Below, one piece after another: positions 1 to 10,247 of a DNA stretch of 64,000 nucleotides (position 1 is its first letter; each line of letters opens with the position of its first letter). Both the position numbers and the translations under genes were made by a program. The stretch is taken from contig NW_005179176.1 in NCBI RefSeq assembly GCF_000350225.1, positions 60,599 through 124,598 of the forward strand, written 5' to 3'. Below the pieces are notes generated by a model. That model was not told where the DNA came from. It ran no database searches and was given only the letters and a program-made list of their open reading frames with translations. The stretch is from Chondrus crispus (lineage: Eukaryota; Rhodophyta; Florideophyceae; Gigartinales; Gigartinaceae).

Positions 1-1627
1 CAATGAAGAGTTCACCAAACAGATTGATACCCATTTCACTGAAGCGCCGCCATCGCGTAAGCTATAGACACTGTAGAAAGTAGCTACTCTCGACAATGGC
101 GTTCGTCACAGTCTATACTACAGCACTAAATGCACTCCCTCGTTCTATGCACAACTGTAGGGCGTAGGAACACACAATGAGAGGCACACAATGAGGGGCA
201 CATAACTTCGATAGGACGATCTTGAATAAGTAAGAAGCAGCACTTGCCATTACAATTGTGGTCTTCGAAAGCGCATTCGTACACATAGCAGATATAATAT
301 TACAAAAGATATTACTTGATTAGTATGAATATGACTGTTCGTAACATGAATATCTGTATTGTATTACAATGGAGCCCAACCGCGAGTATTGCTGTAATGC
401 GTAATAACAGATAAAAACATTAATATTCGACCGCAGATTTGCTTGTACCGTATAAAACTAGTTGACGTGTACGAAATTCTCAAATACACCTCAACACAGT
501 GTTTAACCTGGACCAGGTTAAATTTGAAGCCCACTTTTCGATATCCACTCATGACGTAATCTGGACCATGTTAGTTTTGATCCAGGCTAATTAGTATGGA
601 ATCCCAGAACAACCTGCACCGTTTTATTTTCGGGTAGCCATTTGAACCTGGATGCAGTCACCATACGCATCGCCACGACTCTTCCTTCGATTGGCTCACC
701 ATCAAAATGATTGAAATGTGCCGAAATAGTGGCCTGCAGCTATGGGACAACTGCTTGTCCTCCCACAAACCGTTCAAATTGAAAGCCAGAGCCGCTTCGG
801 ATCATCTTTAATACTGTATTATCCGGCAATATGATTAGGGTAGGAGGAGGCCTGGTCACAATAATTAATCTGGACCATATTAATTTCGAATCCATACTAT
901 TTTGTGTATCTAGGTTAAATACTGCGATCAGTGTATGCAGTAAATTCGAAATTCACTAGAAGATGAACATTGCATTACTTTTTCTGAAATTACTAAACGA
1001 AATGAAGGAAATCACGACGCATACGGCGTCCCGTTGTAAAATTAGTTGGCATTTTAAAATCAGGGACCAAAAGAGGTACCACAACGGATTGTGGAAAAAA
1101 GAGACAGAGCCTGATATTGCTCTTGACGAATGATAAATGGGGTAGGGTGAATAGGATGATCAGCATAAACGTTCGCCTCTGGCCTCCTATATTTTCTTCT
1201 CATGTTTTATGCCACATTAAATACTACGCTGCTGTGATTCTTTCGTCACAACATGTCATCATCGCTATAAATGAATTGCGATATTCTTTCATTTCTGTAA
1301 GTTGTGTTGCTTGCTTTCCTTCGCTTATCGGTGCTTTACTGCTCCCATCTGTACATATTCATCCCACCACTGCCAACCGTTAGCCTGACATTCTAACGTA
1401 CGTTTAACGCTCTTTTCTGACGGTTCCCTGTTTGCCACAAGGTTATGTGTCCCTTGGCGTATGCTTCTGTCCCCTGCATACCTTAAGGTGCTAATTTTGG
1501 GAAAAGGCATATTCGTGAATCATATGAATGCCGGTTGATCTCAAGTAGCACTATAGTCGAATCGTAATACCGATTCTCACACAGCCTCTAGTCAATCTAA
1601 AATATGTAGAGCGACTGGCTGCTGTGG
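1..1627. other. No gene recognised; decayed non-coding sequence
   Basis: I see no reading frame with recognisable protein motifs on either strand. The only structure is a spaced, diverged repeat listed separately at 505-894. The right part (about 1000-1627) lies just downstream of the end of an old minus-strand pol, so it could contain that element's 3' LTR, but there is no partner copy in the window to prove it. Confidence 0.5.
505..894. repeat. Three spaced copies of a CTGGACCA motif
   Basis: Diverged copies of a roughly 28 bp unit occur at 505-533, 558-584 and 867-894, all in the same orientation. Each has the core CTGGACCA, then a TTA-rich stretch and GATCCA or a variant of it. Such spaced units resemble subterminal repeats of small DNA transposons, but I found no terminal inverted repeat or target duplication around them. 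Confidence 0.4.
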
Positions 1628-2592
1628 TTAATTACATTCCGCTCTGTCATATGATTGGCCACGCAACAGATCCAATGGTAGACATCCTGTAGAACAGATC
1701 ACGTTGATATCCTTCCAAAGCCCGTAGTTCCTCTTCGTCAAAGCATTTGCTATGATTCTATTGCCAGATACCCATCAAAGTACATCAAGTTCTCCAGACC
1801 TGAAGCAATCGCGTATCCTCTGGACGTTTTTGGCGGAGACGACACTTATTTCCTTCGTGTAGCGTTTGTATAATGTCATAAAGTCCCATGGAGTCCATGG
1901 AAATCTCATTAGGTATCCTTTCGTTTGGAAATTGGGATCGTAGAACAATCTTGGGATAGTCACCCACGCATGCTAGGATCTCAGTTCCATAGCTCGAGTG
2001 GCTGATTCGCTTTTGCTTAGTACTCATCCAGTAAATGACGTAGAACTGCTCACTGCCATCTTCCATTGCTGTTCGAATTCCTGAAATTACTCCATCCTTG
2101 TCATATAACGTTAGGGTACTGATGTTGAATGAAGTATCGGAGAATGAAATAGGCATGACTTGGACACATTTATCCGCCTGGCGAAAGAGGAAAACGGGTT
2201 CCAACTTTTTCGATTTCTCTGACCATCTCGTTTGCTTCGATAAGGTGTCGTACCTTCAGGAATGCTGAAGTTGCGTACGATTCTGTTGGCAAAAAACCTT
2301 GCCTATCCATAGCATGGTCCCAGCTAGCCTCCTGTACTGCGTTACTTGCGGTTCTGCTGCGTTCTCGCTGATCTGCTTCCTTCTAGCTCTTTGAATTCAT
2401 TCATGTAGGCGTCCATAGACATCCGTATTGTACCTTTTGCGTATTGCTCGATTCACAACCATTGAAATGACACTTGTTATCTGCCGCAATATTCCCAAAT
2501 TCGAACCTTTGCTCTATTTTTTGTAGGAATAGGTTTATGTTGCTTAATGCTTGGCCACATATTACGTCATCAGTGATTTTCGCCACGATCAG
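1628..2592 (-). pseudogene. Old copia-like pol, RT C-terminal part and RNase H (left half)
   Basis: Read on the minus strand, this stretch gives in order: the RT active-site region (VAKITDDV, equivalent to the YVDD box, near 2560-2592); the RT connection region (KLAGTMLWIG and REIEKVG, about 2210-2350); and RNase H (YVIYWMSTKQKRISHSSYGTEILAC, 1960-2060, then a frameshift to QRIRDCFRSGELDVL). After a stop codon comes a terminal WVSG.....ANALTKRN block near 1700-1770. It ends with a stop at 1628-1630. It is the same family as the pol at 3041-4588 but far more decayed, with several frameshifts and stops. It continues at 10248 on the other side of the LTR element inserted at 2593. Confidence 0.8.
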
Positions 2593-3009
2593 TATAAAAG
2601 TCAGGGGTAAACGTTAGTGACAGTGCTGTGTCACAACAGCTTGGCAGGTCCTTGCCAGGATGAAGACACAGTTGCGGCGGCTGAGCTGTTTACTGTGTTG
2701 GTTGACTGGTTGGTCAGTTGCTGTCTGAGCTGCCGAACTAATTTTGCAGAGAGTGAACTACTTAAACAAAAAGGAGCTGCTAGGACTTACAAAATGCTAG
2801 AGCGCCAGAACGTTGTGTTTCAACAGTTGGTGCTTCGGGATGCCTAGTAAAGAGAAAAGAGACAAATTACAAAATGCTAGATCGCCAGAACGTTGTGTTT
2901 CAACAGTTGTTCTTCGGGATACCTAGTAAAGAGAAAAGAGACAAATGGAGCGCTTCTAATATTCCCGAAAAGGAAACAGCGGCGTGAATTGTGAGGTGCA
3001 TCATAAACA
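2593..3009 (-). repeat. 3' LTR of the 2593-10242 element
   Basis: 417 bp, about 99% identical by eye to 9825-10242. Differences include one base near 2661, one near 2766, and a small cluster with a 1 bp deletion near 2910. It contains an internal 80 bp tandem duplication. Its left boundary is fixed by the ATCAG target copy and its right boundary by the polypurine tract. Confidence 0.93.
2788..2946. repeat. 80 bp tandem duplication inside the 3' LTR
   Basis: Two adjacent copies (2788-2867 and 2868-2946) begin TACAAAATGCTAGA and end GAGACAAAT. The second copy has lost one base. The same pair occurs in the other LTR, so the duplication predates this insertion and is a feature of the family's LTR. 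Confidence 0.92.
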
Positions 3010-3023
3010 TTCCCGCCTTTTTG
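3010..3023 (-). other. Polypurine tract of the 2593-10242 element
   Basis: On the minus strand CAAAAAGGCGGGAA lies directly before the LTR start TGTTTATG. This is the expected place for the plus-strand DNA primer. Confidence 0.75.
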
Positions 3024-3040
3024 AATGAAACGCGATTCGG

Positions 3041-4588
3041 CTAACCAAGCGATGCACTTGAAGATCGCGTTTCGCACTTTGTGAAGTCAATAGGAAGCGT
3101 CCCATCAAAGAGCATGAGCTGAAGTGTGTCAACGAGCGGGTTATCCTTCTTCGTTAGGGGATCGGCTGGATTGATTGAGCCAGGTATCCAAATAACTTGG
3201 TTCAGCTGATGTGTCTCGAAATTGTAGCGGAGCAGCGCGACATCTGCTTGAATAGACTTGTCTTCAGGGGTGCAACAAGTCGAAAGGGAGGAAAACAAAT
3301 CCTTGCAGTCAACAACGACGTAGAGGTGTATGTCTATTCCAAGTAGGGCTTTGTACACATTCGCGATCAGCTTTCCTTCGTCGATAGCGTCTCCTGCTGC
3401 GAGAATTTCGGCAGAAGCAATTGATTTCACCGGCCTCTTAGAGAGATGCGAAGCCCATGTAACCGTGTGTATGTGTGAGCCATGTGCGAGAGGACGTAGG
3501 AGCAAACCACCAACATATCCAAGCTGACCAGATTCCGATGGACGTCCAGCATCAGCAAAGATAACGATAGCAATTTCGTAGTTGCCCAAACATTGCGGAC
3601 GGGCATAAGTCGTAACACTTCCCAACCTTTGAACACACTTGAGCGTACCGATTTGCTTCACAATATTCTCAACCTTAGGACCATCTGCAGTTTGTTGTAA
3701 ATAGCTTGAACCGAAGGCAGCAAACAGGCTGACCGTCATACCAAGGAAGCCCAATTGGCCATTAACGGATTGAAAGGAGAATAGTTCAAATGAGTTGAGA
3801 GGTGCAGTGGAGTTCTTGCGTCTCGGACGTGTGAGCGTATATGTGTAAATGTCTTGAAGCTTGTCTTCGGCTGAGATACGAACGTTGCCGTTGCTTTCCT
3901 GTTCGACAGTAAGTCCGAAGAAGCGAAAAGAACCGGGAAGGTGCACAATAGTTCCGACCTTGTACACTTCCGAGAGCTGTTGCACAAATTTTGTGCGAGC
4001 ACTTTGTTCACCACCGATCAGAAGGTCGTCGACCACCTTGGCAACAATAAGTACAAGAGCTCCATGTTCCATGCGATAGAACAGCTGAGGTATGTGCACA
4101 ACTGTGAGGAGTCCTAGCTGTAATAGAGTTGCGTCAGAGTGCTTCTGCCACTTGGCATTTGCGTTAACCAAGCCATAAGACGCAACCTTTAAAGGCCAAT
4201 AGAATGAGCGACGATTGCATTCTCGGGGTGGGATGACATAAACTTCTCTATTTGCTTTGCCAGATTGTAGAAAAGCGCTCTTGATGTCCACCTTAGTAAT
4301 GTCGAAACGGAAAAGCGTGCAAGTGGAGAGCAAAATGCGGATGCCAAGCGGTGGACAGGCTGCAGAGTCGGTTTTGAGAAGATGTTTCTCCTGATCCTTG
4401 TTGCCATGTGGGGCAATGCGTGCCTTGCATATCTTGTTTCCATCATCGAGTTCTTTGACTTTGTAGAGCACATGACTTGCAATGATATTTGCACTTTTGG
4501 GAACCTTGGACACGTGGATACTTTCGCACGTTTTGACGAAGCTCTGTTCCTCAGCAGTGTAGGCATTGTGACTGATATGGGTTGGCAA
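3041..4588 (-). pseudogene. Copia-type pol: reverse transcriptase and RNase H segment
   Basis: This is a 515-codon open segment of a longer broken pol. Near its start it has KARIAPHGNKDQEK, then VDIKSAFLQS with the first RT aspartate, then AKVVDDLLIGG as the YVDD equivalent. In the C-terminal half comes RNase H with VIFADAG, then SIASAEILAAGDA, VVDCKDLFSSL and the terminal WIPGSINPADPLTKKDN. The enzyme would copy element RNA into DNA inside the virus-like particle and degrade the RNA strand. An in-frame TAG at 4589-4591 separates it from the integrase segment upstream, otherwise the frame is the same. The stop codon at 3041-3043 lies 18 bp from the polypurine tract, which is usual for copia elements. 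Confidence 0.88.
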
Positions 4589-4591
4589 TCC

Positions 4592-5684
4592 CTAAGCTTG
4601 GTGCAACATGAATTCTTTGGACTTGAAGCGCAAATGATAGCGCAGGAGATCGTCTTGCTCACTGCTAAGTAATTCGGTTCCAGGTTGAAGCTCAATTTCA
4701 GAAGAGTACACAGTACCAGAGCGCTCTCGAAGTTCCATATGATGAGTGGAGGGTGCAGCATGATTGTCGGGCTTGTATGTGAGGGCATCATGAAGCTCTT
4801 CTCCTTCGTTGTGTGGTACAGTCATGGGATCTGCATCAGCATCAGCATCTCCGTCACCATCCACATTCGTATCAACGATATCAGCGATTGGAGCATTGTT
4901 GCGATTAAAATAGTTCAGTCCCTCAAAGCCACTGTCATCATCGCCATAATTGTGTGCAACGACATTCAATTTCTGATCATCTGAGGTGTGCGCAACAGCA
5001 TCTTCGACAGACCGAGCGCATACGTCTATTGCGTCCTGTATCACAATTAAAAGGTCGTTGTCAGTGGGTAACGCGTGGCGAGTATCTTCAATCGCTGCTT
5101 GAATGTACCTGCCTTTGGCACCAGCGACTGTTACTGTGCGTGATGGTTCATCGTACTTGAGCACCGGCTTAGGAATGGACCAGTGACCTCGTTTCTGGTT
5201 CTCTAAGCGAATGTATACCTGTACCATATCCCCAACCGTTATCGACTTTTCCTTCACTGCATTGCTGCGCAATATCTTGTTGAGTTTGCGTTTAGCAATG
5301 AGCTCATCATGTGCTTGGCGCACGTCATCCGGTAGAGTGAGTAGGCTGCCATGCTGGAGCGGGCGCGTGTATCCTTTCGCAAGTTCATTGGCGGAGGCTA
5401 TGTCATTGCCGTACAGATCATTTGATATTCTGATGGATTGAAGGGCGACCAGCTTTGTAGATAGATCAGGATTTGCAGACTCAAGACGTAAGAAGATGTC
5501 ACGGATTATTCTGTGCTTTGATTCAATCGCATTCTTACTGTGCCGACGTGGTGGAACAGGTTTAAATCCAATGCCTTGAGACTTTAGGTAGTTGTTGAAT
5601 GGATTATTGTGAAACGCTTTGTCTCCCTGAACATACTCCGGCGACCAGAAAGGCGTTATCCAGCAGCATTCAAATTGTTCAATA
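4592..5684 (-). pseudogene. Copia-type integrase, C-terminal half of catalytic core
   Basis: The segment begins exactly at the pogo-like insertion. It continues the integrase core with EQFECCWITPFWSPEYVQGDKAF, which supplies the second aspartate, and PRRHSKNAIESKHRIIRD, which supplies the glutamate. A variable acidic linker rich in D and N follows (about 4800-5000) and leads toward RT. When the transposon and one TA are removed, the upstream TTMEEA joins to IEQFE in the same frame. This shows that the gene was continuous before that insertion. The segment ends at the in-frame TAG at 4589-4591. Confidence 0.88.
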
Positions 5685-5709
5685 CACCTGTGAACGTTAA
5701 TTAGTCCGG
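5685..5709 (+). repeat. Left terminal inverted repeat of the pogo-like transposon
   Basis: 25 bp starting CACCTGTGAACG and ending AGTCCGG, directly after a TA. It pairs with 8011-8034 with one 1 bp length difference and two substitutions. Confidence 0.85.
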
Positions 5710-6069
5710 CCCCCACTAATTTTTAGGGTCCTATCTGAGCCTCGTGAACACAAATTAGCACGGCCCCCACTATTTCCGTATCCGCACTATTCAGGTACCC
5801 ACATAAATTAGTAAAAGCCTGATTGACAGAAATTGGAAAAAATAGTGCCGATTTTTACAGCACAAAATGGTCAGTTGCGGCTCCAGGTCGACCCGTTACC
5901 AAAAAACGTCCCCGCCTCTGCACAATGTTAACCGTTTGTAGTCAACGGTATACAAAACTCTGGTAACGTTGCGAAACACTCTGAAAGCAACAATGCATCC
6001 AGTTTCAAACTATGTTAATTCTAAGCAGCTATGCCATCCGTTTAGCATGTGTATTAAAGCAAACAGTTC

Positions 6070-7869
6070 ATGAAGAACTGTATCCATCACCTCAACCAAC
6101 TTATCTTCACCATGAATGTCCCTTCCCCTTCTCCGATTGTCGCAGCCATCCAAAACGCTCAATCATCGCACAATAGCAACACCAGCCTTCATCTCGACTA
6201 CGATTCCTCGTCATCCTCCTCCCTTTTTACTCCTCAACCGTCTGTCCCTGAAGCTGCTTCTGCACAGCCATGCTCCAAAGGAAACAGAAAAAGAAGCCTA
6301 CAGCAAGTATCCACTATTCAAGAGCGTGTTCATGTTGTTCGGTGGATGGTGGCTGAGGCCGAAGCCAGTGGTTCTGGGAAGCTGATAGCCACTAAAGCTA
6401 TCGAAAAGTTCCCCTCGCTTTTTCGGGGGAAAGAGAAGGCCAACTTTTCGAAAGCTTCTCGTTGGTTTAAAGCGAGGAGTAACATTTTGTCGAGTGCTGA
6501 CGAAGAGGTTCGTGTAGTAAGCCATCGCGTGAAGCGGCGACGTGTTGCGGGGGGTAGACCGACAGGTGGACGAAAGGTTGTGCGCGTCAAGGCCTCTAAG
6601 GGGAGAGGCAGAAAGCAAGAGGCATGGGCTCGCAATGTACAAGTTGTACTCATGAAAGAGTTTGAACGCCTTTCTAAAGCCCGCTTAAAGTTTAATGCTG
6701 GTATAATTGGAGCTCTCTGCAAGCGAATAATTTGAGACCCAGACGGGGAATATGGTGTTGACTTTGTGGGTAGGGTCGCATCAGATTTGGTCTGTAAAAT
6801 TACAAAGCGATGGGTTCAGAGTTTTATGGATCGCTTTGAGATCATCAGCAGGAGGCAATGTGGAAAGCTTTTGGTGAGCCCAGTTAAGGAAATGCTCATT
6901 GAGCGCGAAGTAGCCTACCACCTTGGACAGGTTTGTCGGGGGTTCAGAAACGGGTCGTTGGAGGAGGATATGCTGGAGAATATGGACGAGACCCATTTTG
7001 TGGTCAATATGGATGATGGGAAAACTTTGAGTGTGATTGGTACACAGGACGTGAGGTATGCAGATGTGTCATCTGGAGGGGTCGGTATGACTATGGTGGT
7101 AAGGATTACTGGCGGGAGGAATGCGTCAATACAAGCTCCGTTTATGGTGTTCCAAAATGCGACGAGAAGTTACCCAATAAGGGGTGTGCCGGATGACGTA
7201 CCGGGGGTATCATATCGTACAAGCCCAAAGGGATGGATGGATCAACAGGTCTTTGTGCAGTGGCTGACTGAGCCCCGTGCCGTAAAACGGGACACATACA
7301 GGAGGCAGCGCACAATTTTTTTGGATAATTGCTCAGGTCATAACTCAAATTTTGAGCAGATGGAGAAACTTAATGCCATTAATTCAAGGCTCCATTTTTT
7401 GCCTGCAAACTCGACACATTTGTATCAACCCGCAGATAGCTTCATAATTCAGAAAATTAAGCAGAGATGGCGGGCACTTTGGGATGAGAAAAAGGTCGAG
7501 CTTTTGGGAAGTCAAGCATGGAAGGAAGGAACGTTGGAGTCTGGAAAATTACCTAACCCTGGAAAAGACTTTTTTCTTCGTCTCGCGGCTCGCGTGGTTC
7601 GAGAGGTTAATAATATGATGGACAAAAACGGGATCCAGTACGCGAGGAAAGCCATGATAAGATGTGGTTTGTCGCTTGATTTAAATGAGCAGTGGCATGA
7701 GAAACAATTGTTTCCGCATCTGCAGAACATAGTTGCCCGGCATCGCGAATATTTTGAGGGAAAGGACCCCAATGCGGATGGCGATGACAGCGCCGAGGAC
7801 GTTGCAGATGATATAGGGGAGGAAAATGGAACAGCTGCTCAGATTAATTCAGTAGGGTCTCAAATTTAA
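6070..7869 (+). pseudogene. Pogo-type (DDE_1) transposase broken by one TGA
   Basis: One frame runs from ATG 6070 (or the better placed ATG at 6112) to TAA at 7867-7869, about 585-600 codons, interrupted only by TGA at 6733-6735. The N-terminal third is Ser-rich, then basic with a helix-turn-helix-like stretch (about 6290-6490), as expected for DNA binding. The catalytic part has the three acidic positions of the DDE_1/pogo family: MDETHFVVN, IFLDNCSGHNSN and LPANSTHLYQPAD. The protein would cut the element at its terminal repeats and insert it at TA. Nothing at the TGA looks like an intron, so I read it as a point mutation. Readthrough cannot be excluded. Confidence 0.88.
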
Positions 7870-8010
7870 TATAACCTATGTGTTCTGAGCGACAGTAATT
7901 TATGTGCGGCCATTAATTAGAACAGTCTCTACTATTTTGTTCTTGACCGAAAGGCTCAGAACGAAAATAGTGGAGGCTCCACTAATTCAGTTCCCGCACT
8001 AATTTTTCCC

Positions 8011-8034
8011 CCGGACTAAATAATGTTCACGGTG
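8011..8034 (-). repeat. Right terminal inverted repeat of the pogo-like transposon
   Basis: 24 bp, read inward on the minus strand as CACCGTGAACATT... ending AGTCCGG. It is directly followed by the TA target copy at 8035-8036. Confidence 0.85.
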
Positions 8035-8036
8035 TA

Positions 8037-8728
8037 GCTTCTTCCATCGTGGTGGAGGTTACAACAGCACCGGCTGAGTAGCGCGACGTGGAGTCCACTA
8101 CATGGAAAATGTCATGACCACCAAGATGAAGGTGGTCAACGCAGACCACTTCATTAAACGTGCTGGACATGGCACGAAGAGAAACAGGGCGGTTCTGGGA
8201 TGGTGCATCAACCACATGGCAGTGATGGCAGGACTCAAGTAGCTGAGATAGATATTTCGCGCAGTTTTCATCCCAAATCTTGTTTCTCTGAAGTAGCAAT
8301 TTGATGTCATTGTAATTGGAGTGCCCACAGACGTGTTCATGGACGCGCTTGATTATCCTTTTCTTGTCTTCCCAGGTAATGGTGGCTGAGGCGGATGACG
8401 CACACAACGTATGGCAGTCCGGGTCTTGTACTGACTTGAAGTTGGTGTGGAAGAATTTCTCCCGACGCAGATAGCTATGGAAGTCATGATCAATGAGATC
8501 CAACGTATTCATTTCACCAGTGCTAGGCACAGCGAATTTTAGGTAGTTACTGTTGAGGTGTATTATGTCAGCATGGCTGGTGACATTACGGCCTATGACC
8601 CAGGCAGACGACTCTGCAATTATCAAATGGCGAATGTGCACGGGCGTGCCTTCCTGAGAGAGAATAGTCAGTACAACTGAACCAATGATTTTTCGTCGAT
8701 CACTTGAGTGTTCACCATTGCCGTATTG
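8037..8728 (-). pseudogene. Copia-type protease end and integrase N-terminal half
   Basis: Reading continues in the same frame from the gag-protease segment after a TAG. HLIIAESSAWVIGRNVTSHAD resembles the flap and second half of the aspartic protease. HEHVCGHSNYNDIKLLLQ.....CHHC is the HHCC zinc module of integrase. VVCVDHLHLGGHDIFHVVD holds the first catalytic aspartate of the core. The frame then runs into the pogo-like insertion after TTMEEA, and the rest of the core lies at 4592-5684. Confidence 0.85.
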
Positions 8729-9821
8729 CTAGCAAGGCCTGTCTGCAACGGAGTCTGGTAGTAGGTCAAATACACCATTAAACTTAGGCATGATCACACG
8801 TTGCAGCTCACAAAATTCTTCAAGGCCTATACCGCTATAGGGTGCACCATCGTCAACCAAAGGGCCAAGGTTGATTTCATTTTCAGAAGTGGTGTTGTTT
8901 TCCGGCTGAAATTGAGCCATGTGAAACGTGACAGTGCCAGGCTGCCGCCTGTCACGAGATTCTTCAGCAGAAGGAGGTTTGTGGTTGTGTTCCTTGGGAT
9001 TTGGACATTCTTTGTCCCCTACCCAATGTCCTCTCCGACCGCAACTATTACAATTGGAATACTTTTTAACCTCTGCAATCTCATCTGGGCTGCGGTGCTT
9101 TCTGAACTTTCGGTGTTTTGCACTGCGGGGGTAGGACGCGTTGGCATTTAGTGTAGCTGGCTGTCTGGTAGATGGACCTGCGGAAGACTTGGGCTTATCA
9201 AAGGAGCGAATTATTGAGGCTGTGTCTTCGTAAGTGATTTTTTCCAGGATGCTTTCCGTGTCGATGAGCGCATTTTCTAGAACATCAAGCTTGGAGGCAA
9301 CGGCCGACAGAATAGAGACACGTTGATTGTCTTCGAGTTCAGAATTGCCAATGAGCATGAACGCCACCAGGGATTCAGGGAGCTTTGCACTTTGGCGCGG
9401 TAGCATTGTAGCTACAAACGGATGCATCAAAGCGCGATTCGAAGTTTCGGAACGATTCTGTAGCGCCTCGGATAGTCTGTAGCACGATAGAGAACTTAGA
9501 AAAGGTATCCGTAATGACTGAAAGCGGGTCACATTTGTAAATGGCTTTTGCGACTGCAAGAGCACCACCATCAAATTGAATTATATCATCAGATACTTTC
9601 TTGCACAAATTTGTTGTCCTTCCGTAAAGCTGAGACTGCAGTATAATGCCTTGCAACTCTTGAGGTATCTTGTTACTGTTAGAAGCCGGCAATTTGTCAT
9701 GGAATGCCTTCCATAGTACAACAGATTTGTAATACGCTTCCTGAGGACGCTTTGCATCGGTCCAGGGAGCATTTTTGAAGTCCCAAGAGAACTTGGGGCG
9801 CTGTGGGAGCTCTGGGCCCAT
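8729..9821 (-). pseudogene. Copia-type gag and start of protease, frameshifted
   Basis: The start codon at 9819-9821 lies inside the primer-binding site, 3 bp from the 5' LTR. The first frame (MGPELPQRPKFSW... to SFRNFESRFDAS) breaks near 9430. The second frame continues PFVATMLPRQSAKLPESLVAF, so a frameshift mutation splits one capsid gene. A CCHC zinc knuckle (CNSCGRRGHWVGDKEC, near 9000-9050) binds element RNA. The protease start DDGAPYSGIGLEEF, with the DxGA-type active site, follows near 8830. The frame stops at TAG 8729-8731 (after DRPC), then resumes in the same frame. Confidence 0.85.
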
Positions 9822-9824
9822 AAC
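9809..9824 (-). other. Primer-binding site of half-tRNA-iMet type
   Basis: On the minus strand the bases next to the 5' LTR read GTTATGGGCCCAGAGC. The first 13 are complementary to CTGGGCCCATAAC, the anticodon arm of eukaryotic initiator tRNA-Met. Drosophila copia is primed by the 5' half of that tRNA. The gag ATG lies inside this site. Confidence 0.8.
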
Positions 9825-10242
9825 TATAAAAGTCAGGGGTAAACGTTAGTGACAGTGCTGTGTCACAACAGCTTGGCAGGTCCTTGCCAGGACGAAGACA
9901 CAGTTGCGGCGGCTGAGCTGTTTACTGTGTTGGTTGACTGGTTGGTCAGTTGCTGTCTGAGCTGCCGAACTAATTTTGCAGAGAGTGAACTACTTAAGCA
10001 AAAAGGAGCTGCTAGGACTTACAAAATGCTAGAGCGCCAGAACGTTGTGTTTCAACAGTTGGTGCTTCGGGATGCCTAGTAAAGAGAAAAGAGACAAATT
10101 ACAAAATGCTAGATCGCCAGAACGTTGTGTTTCAACAGTTGGTGCTTCGGGATGCCTAGTAAAGAGAAAAGAGACAAATGGAGCGCTTCTAATATTCCCG
10201 AAAAGGAAACAGCGGCGTGAATTGTGAGGTGCATCATAAACA
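9825..10242 (-). repeat. 5' LTR of the 2593-10242 element
   Basis: 418 bp direct repeat of 2593-3009 in the same orientation, followed by the ATCAG target copy at 10243-10247. For this minus-strand element it is the upstream LTR and should hold the promoter. The stretch CTTTTATA at its inner end is the LTR terminus, not a TATA box. Confidence 0.93.
10020..10179. repeat. 80 bp tandem duplication inside the 5' LTR
   Basis: Copies at 10020-10099 and 10100-10179 match the pair in the other LTR. They differ from one another by a single visible base (AGAGCG against AGATCG). Confidence 0.92.
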
Positions 10243-10247
10243 ATCAG

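Larger units (their letters stand above)
5685..8034 (+). mobile_element. Pogo/Tigger-like DNA transposon in the integrase
   Basis: A 2350 bp element flanked by the dinucleotide TA (5683-5684 and 8035-8036), the target duplication of the Tc1/mariner/pogo superfamily. Its ends are inverted repeats, CACCTGTGAACGTTAATTAG on the left and, read inward from the right, CACCGTGAACATTATTTAG. Both continue into TCCGG. Further inside, both ends repeat CCCCCACTA- or CCGCACTA-type blocks (5705-5790 and 7905-8010), which look like subterminal transposase sites. Excision with one TA restores the host integrase frame exactly. The transposase gene is complete except for a single TGA. Confidence 0.92.
2593..10242 (-). 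mobile_element. Copia-order LTR retrotransposon, 7.65 kb, interrupted by a pogo-like transposon
   Basis: Direct repeats of 417 and 418 bp bound the element. The 5 bp sequence ATCAG is duplicated outside them at 2588-2592 and 10243-10247. On the minus strand the order is gag, protease, integrase, RT, RNase H, the Pseudoviridae (Ty1/copia) order. The LTRs differ by only a handful of bases, so insertion was fairly recent. Yet the coding part is broken by a gag frameshift near 9430, by TAG stops at 8729-8731 and 4589-4591, and by a 2350 bp transposon in the integrase. The LTR reads 5'-TGTTTATG...CTTTTATA-3', so it ends in TA instead of the usual CA. The target was an older copia-like pol, whose frame is continuous when the element is removed. 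Confidence 0.93.

Noticed and set aside
2617..2847. 76-codon plus-strand frame repeated exactly at 9849-10079
   Set aside because: It lies wholly inside the LTRs, starts with GTG and runs against the element's direction. Its identity at the two places only reflects LTR identity.
4189..5441. Frames overlapping the copia RT and integrase in other phases
   Set aside because: The conserved RT, RNase H and integrase motifs are all in the chosen frame. The others are composition artefacts.
9809..9824. Possible tRNA gene fragment
   Set aside because: Only the 13-16 bp complement of an anticodon arm is present, and its position next to the LTR explains it as a primer site.
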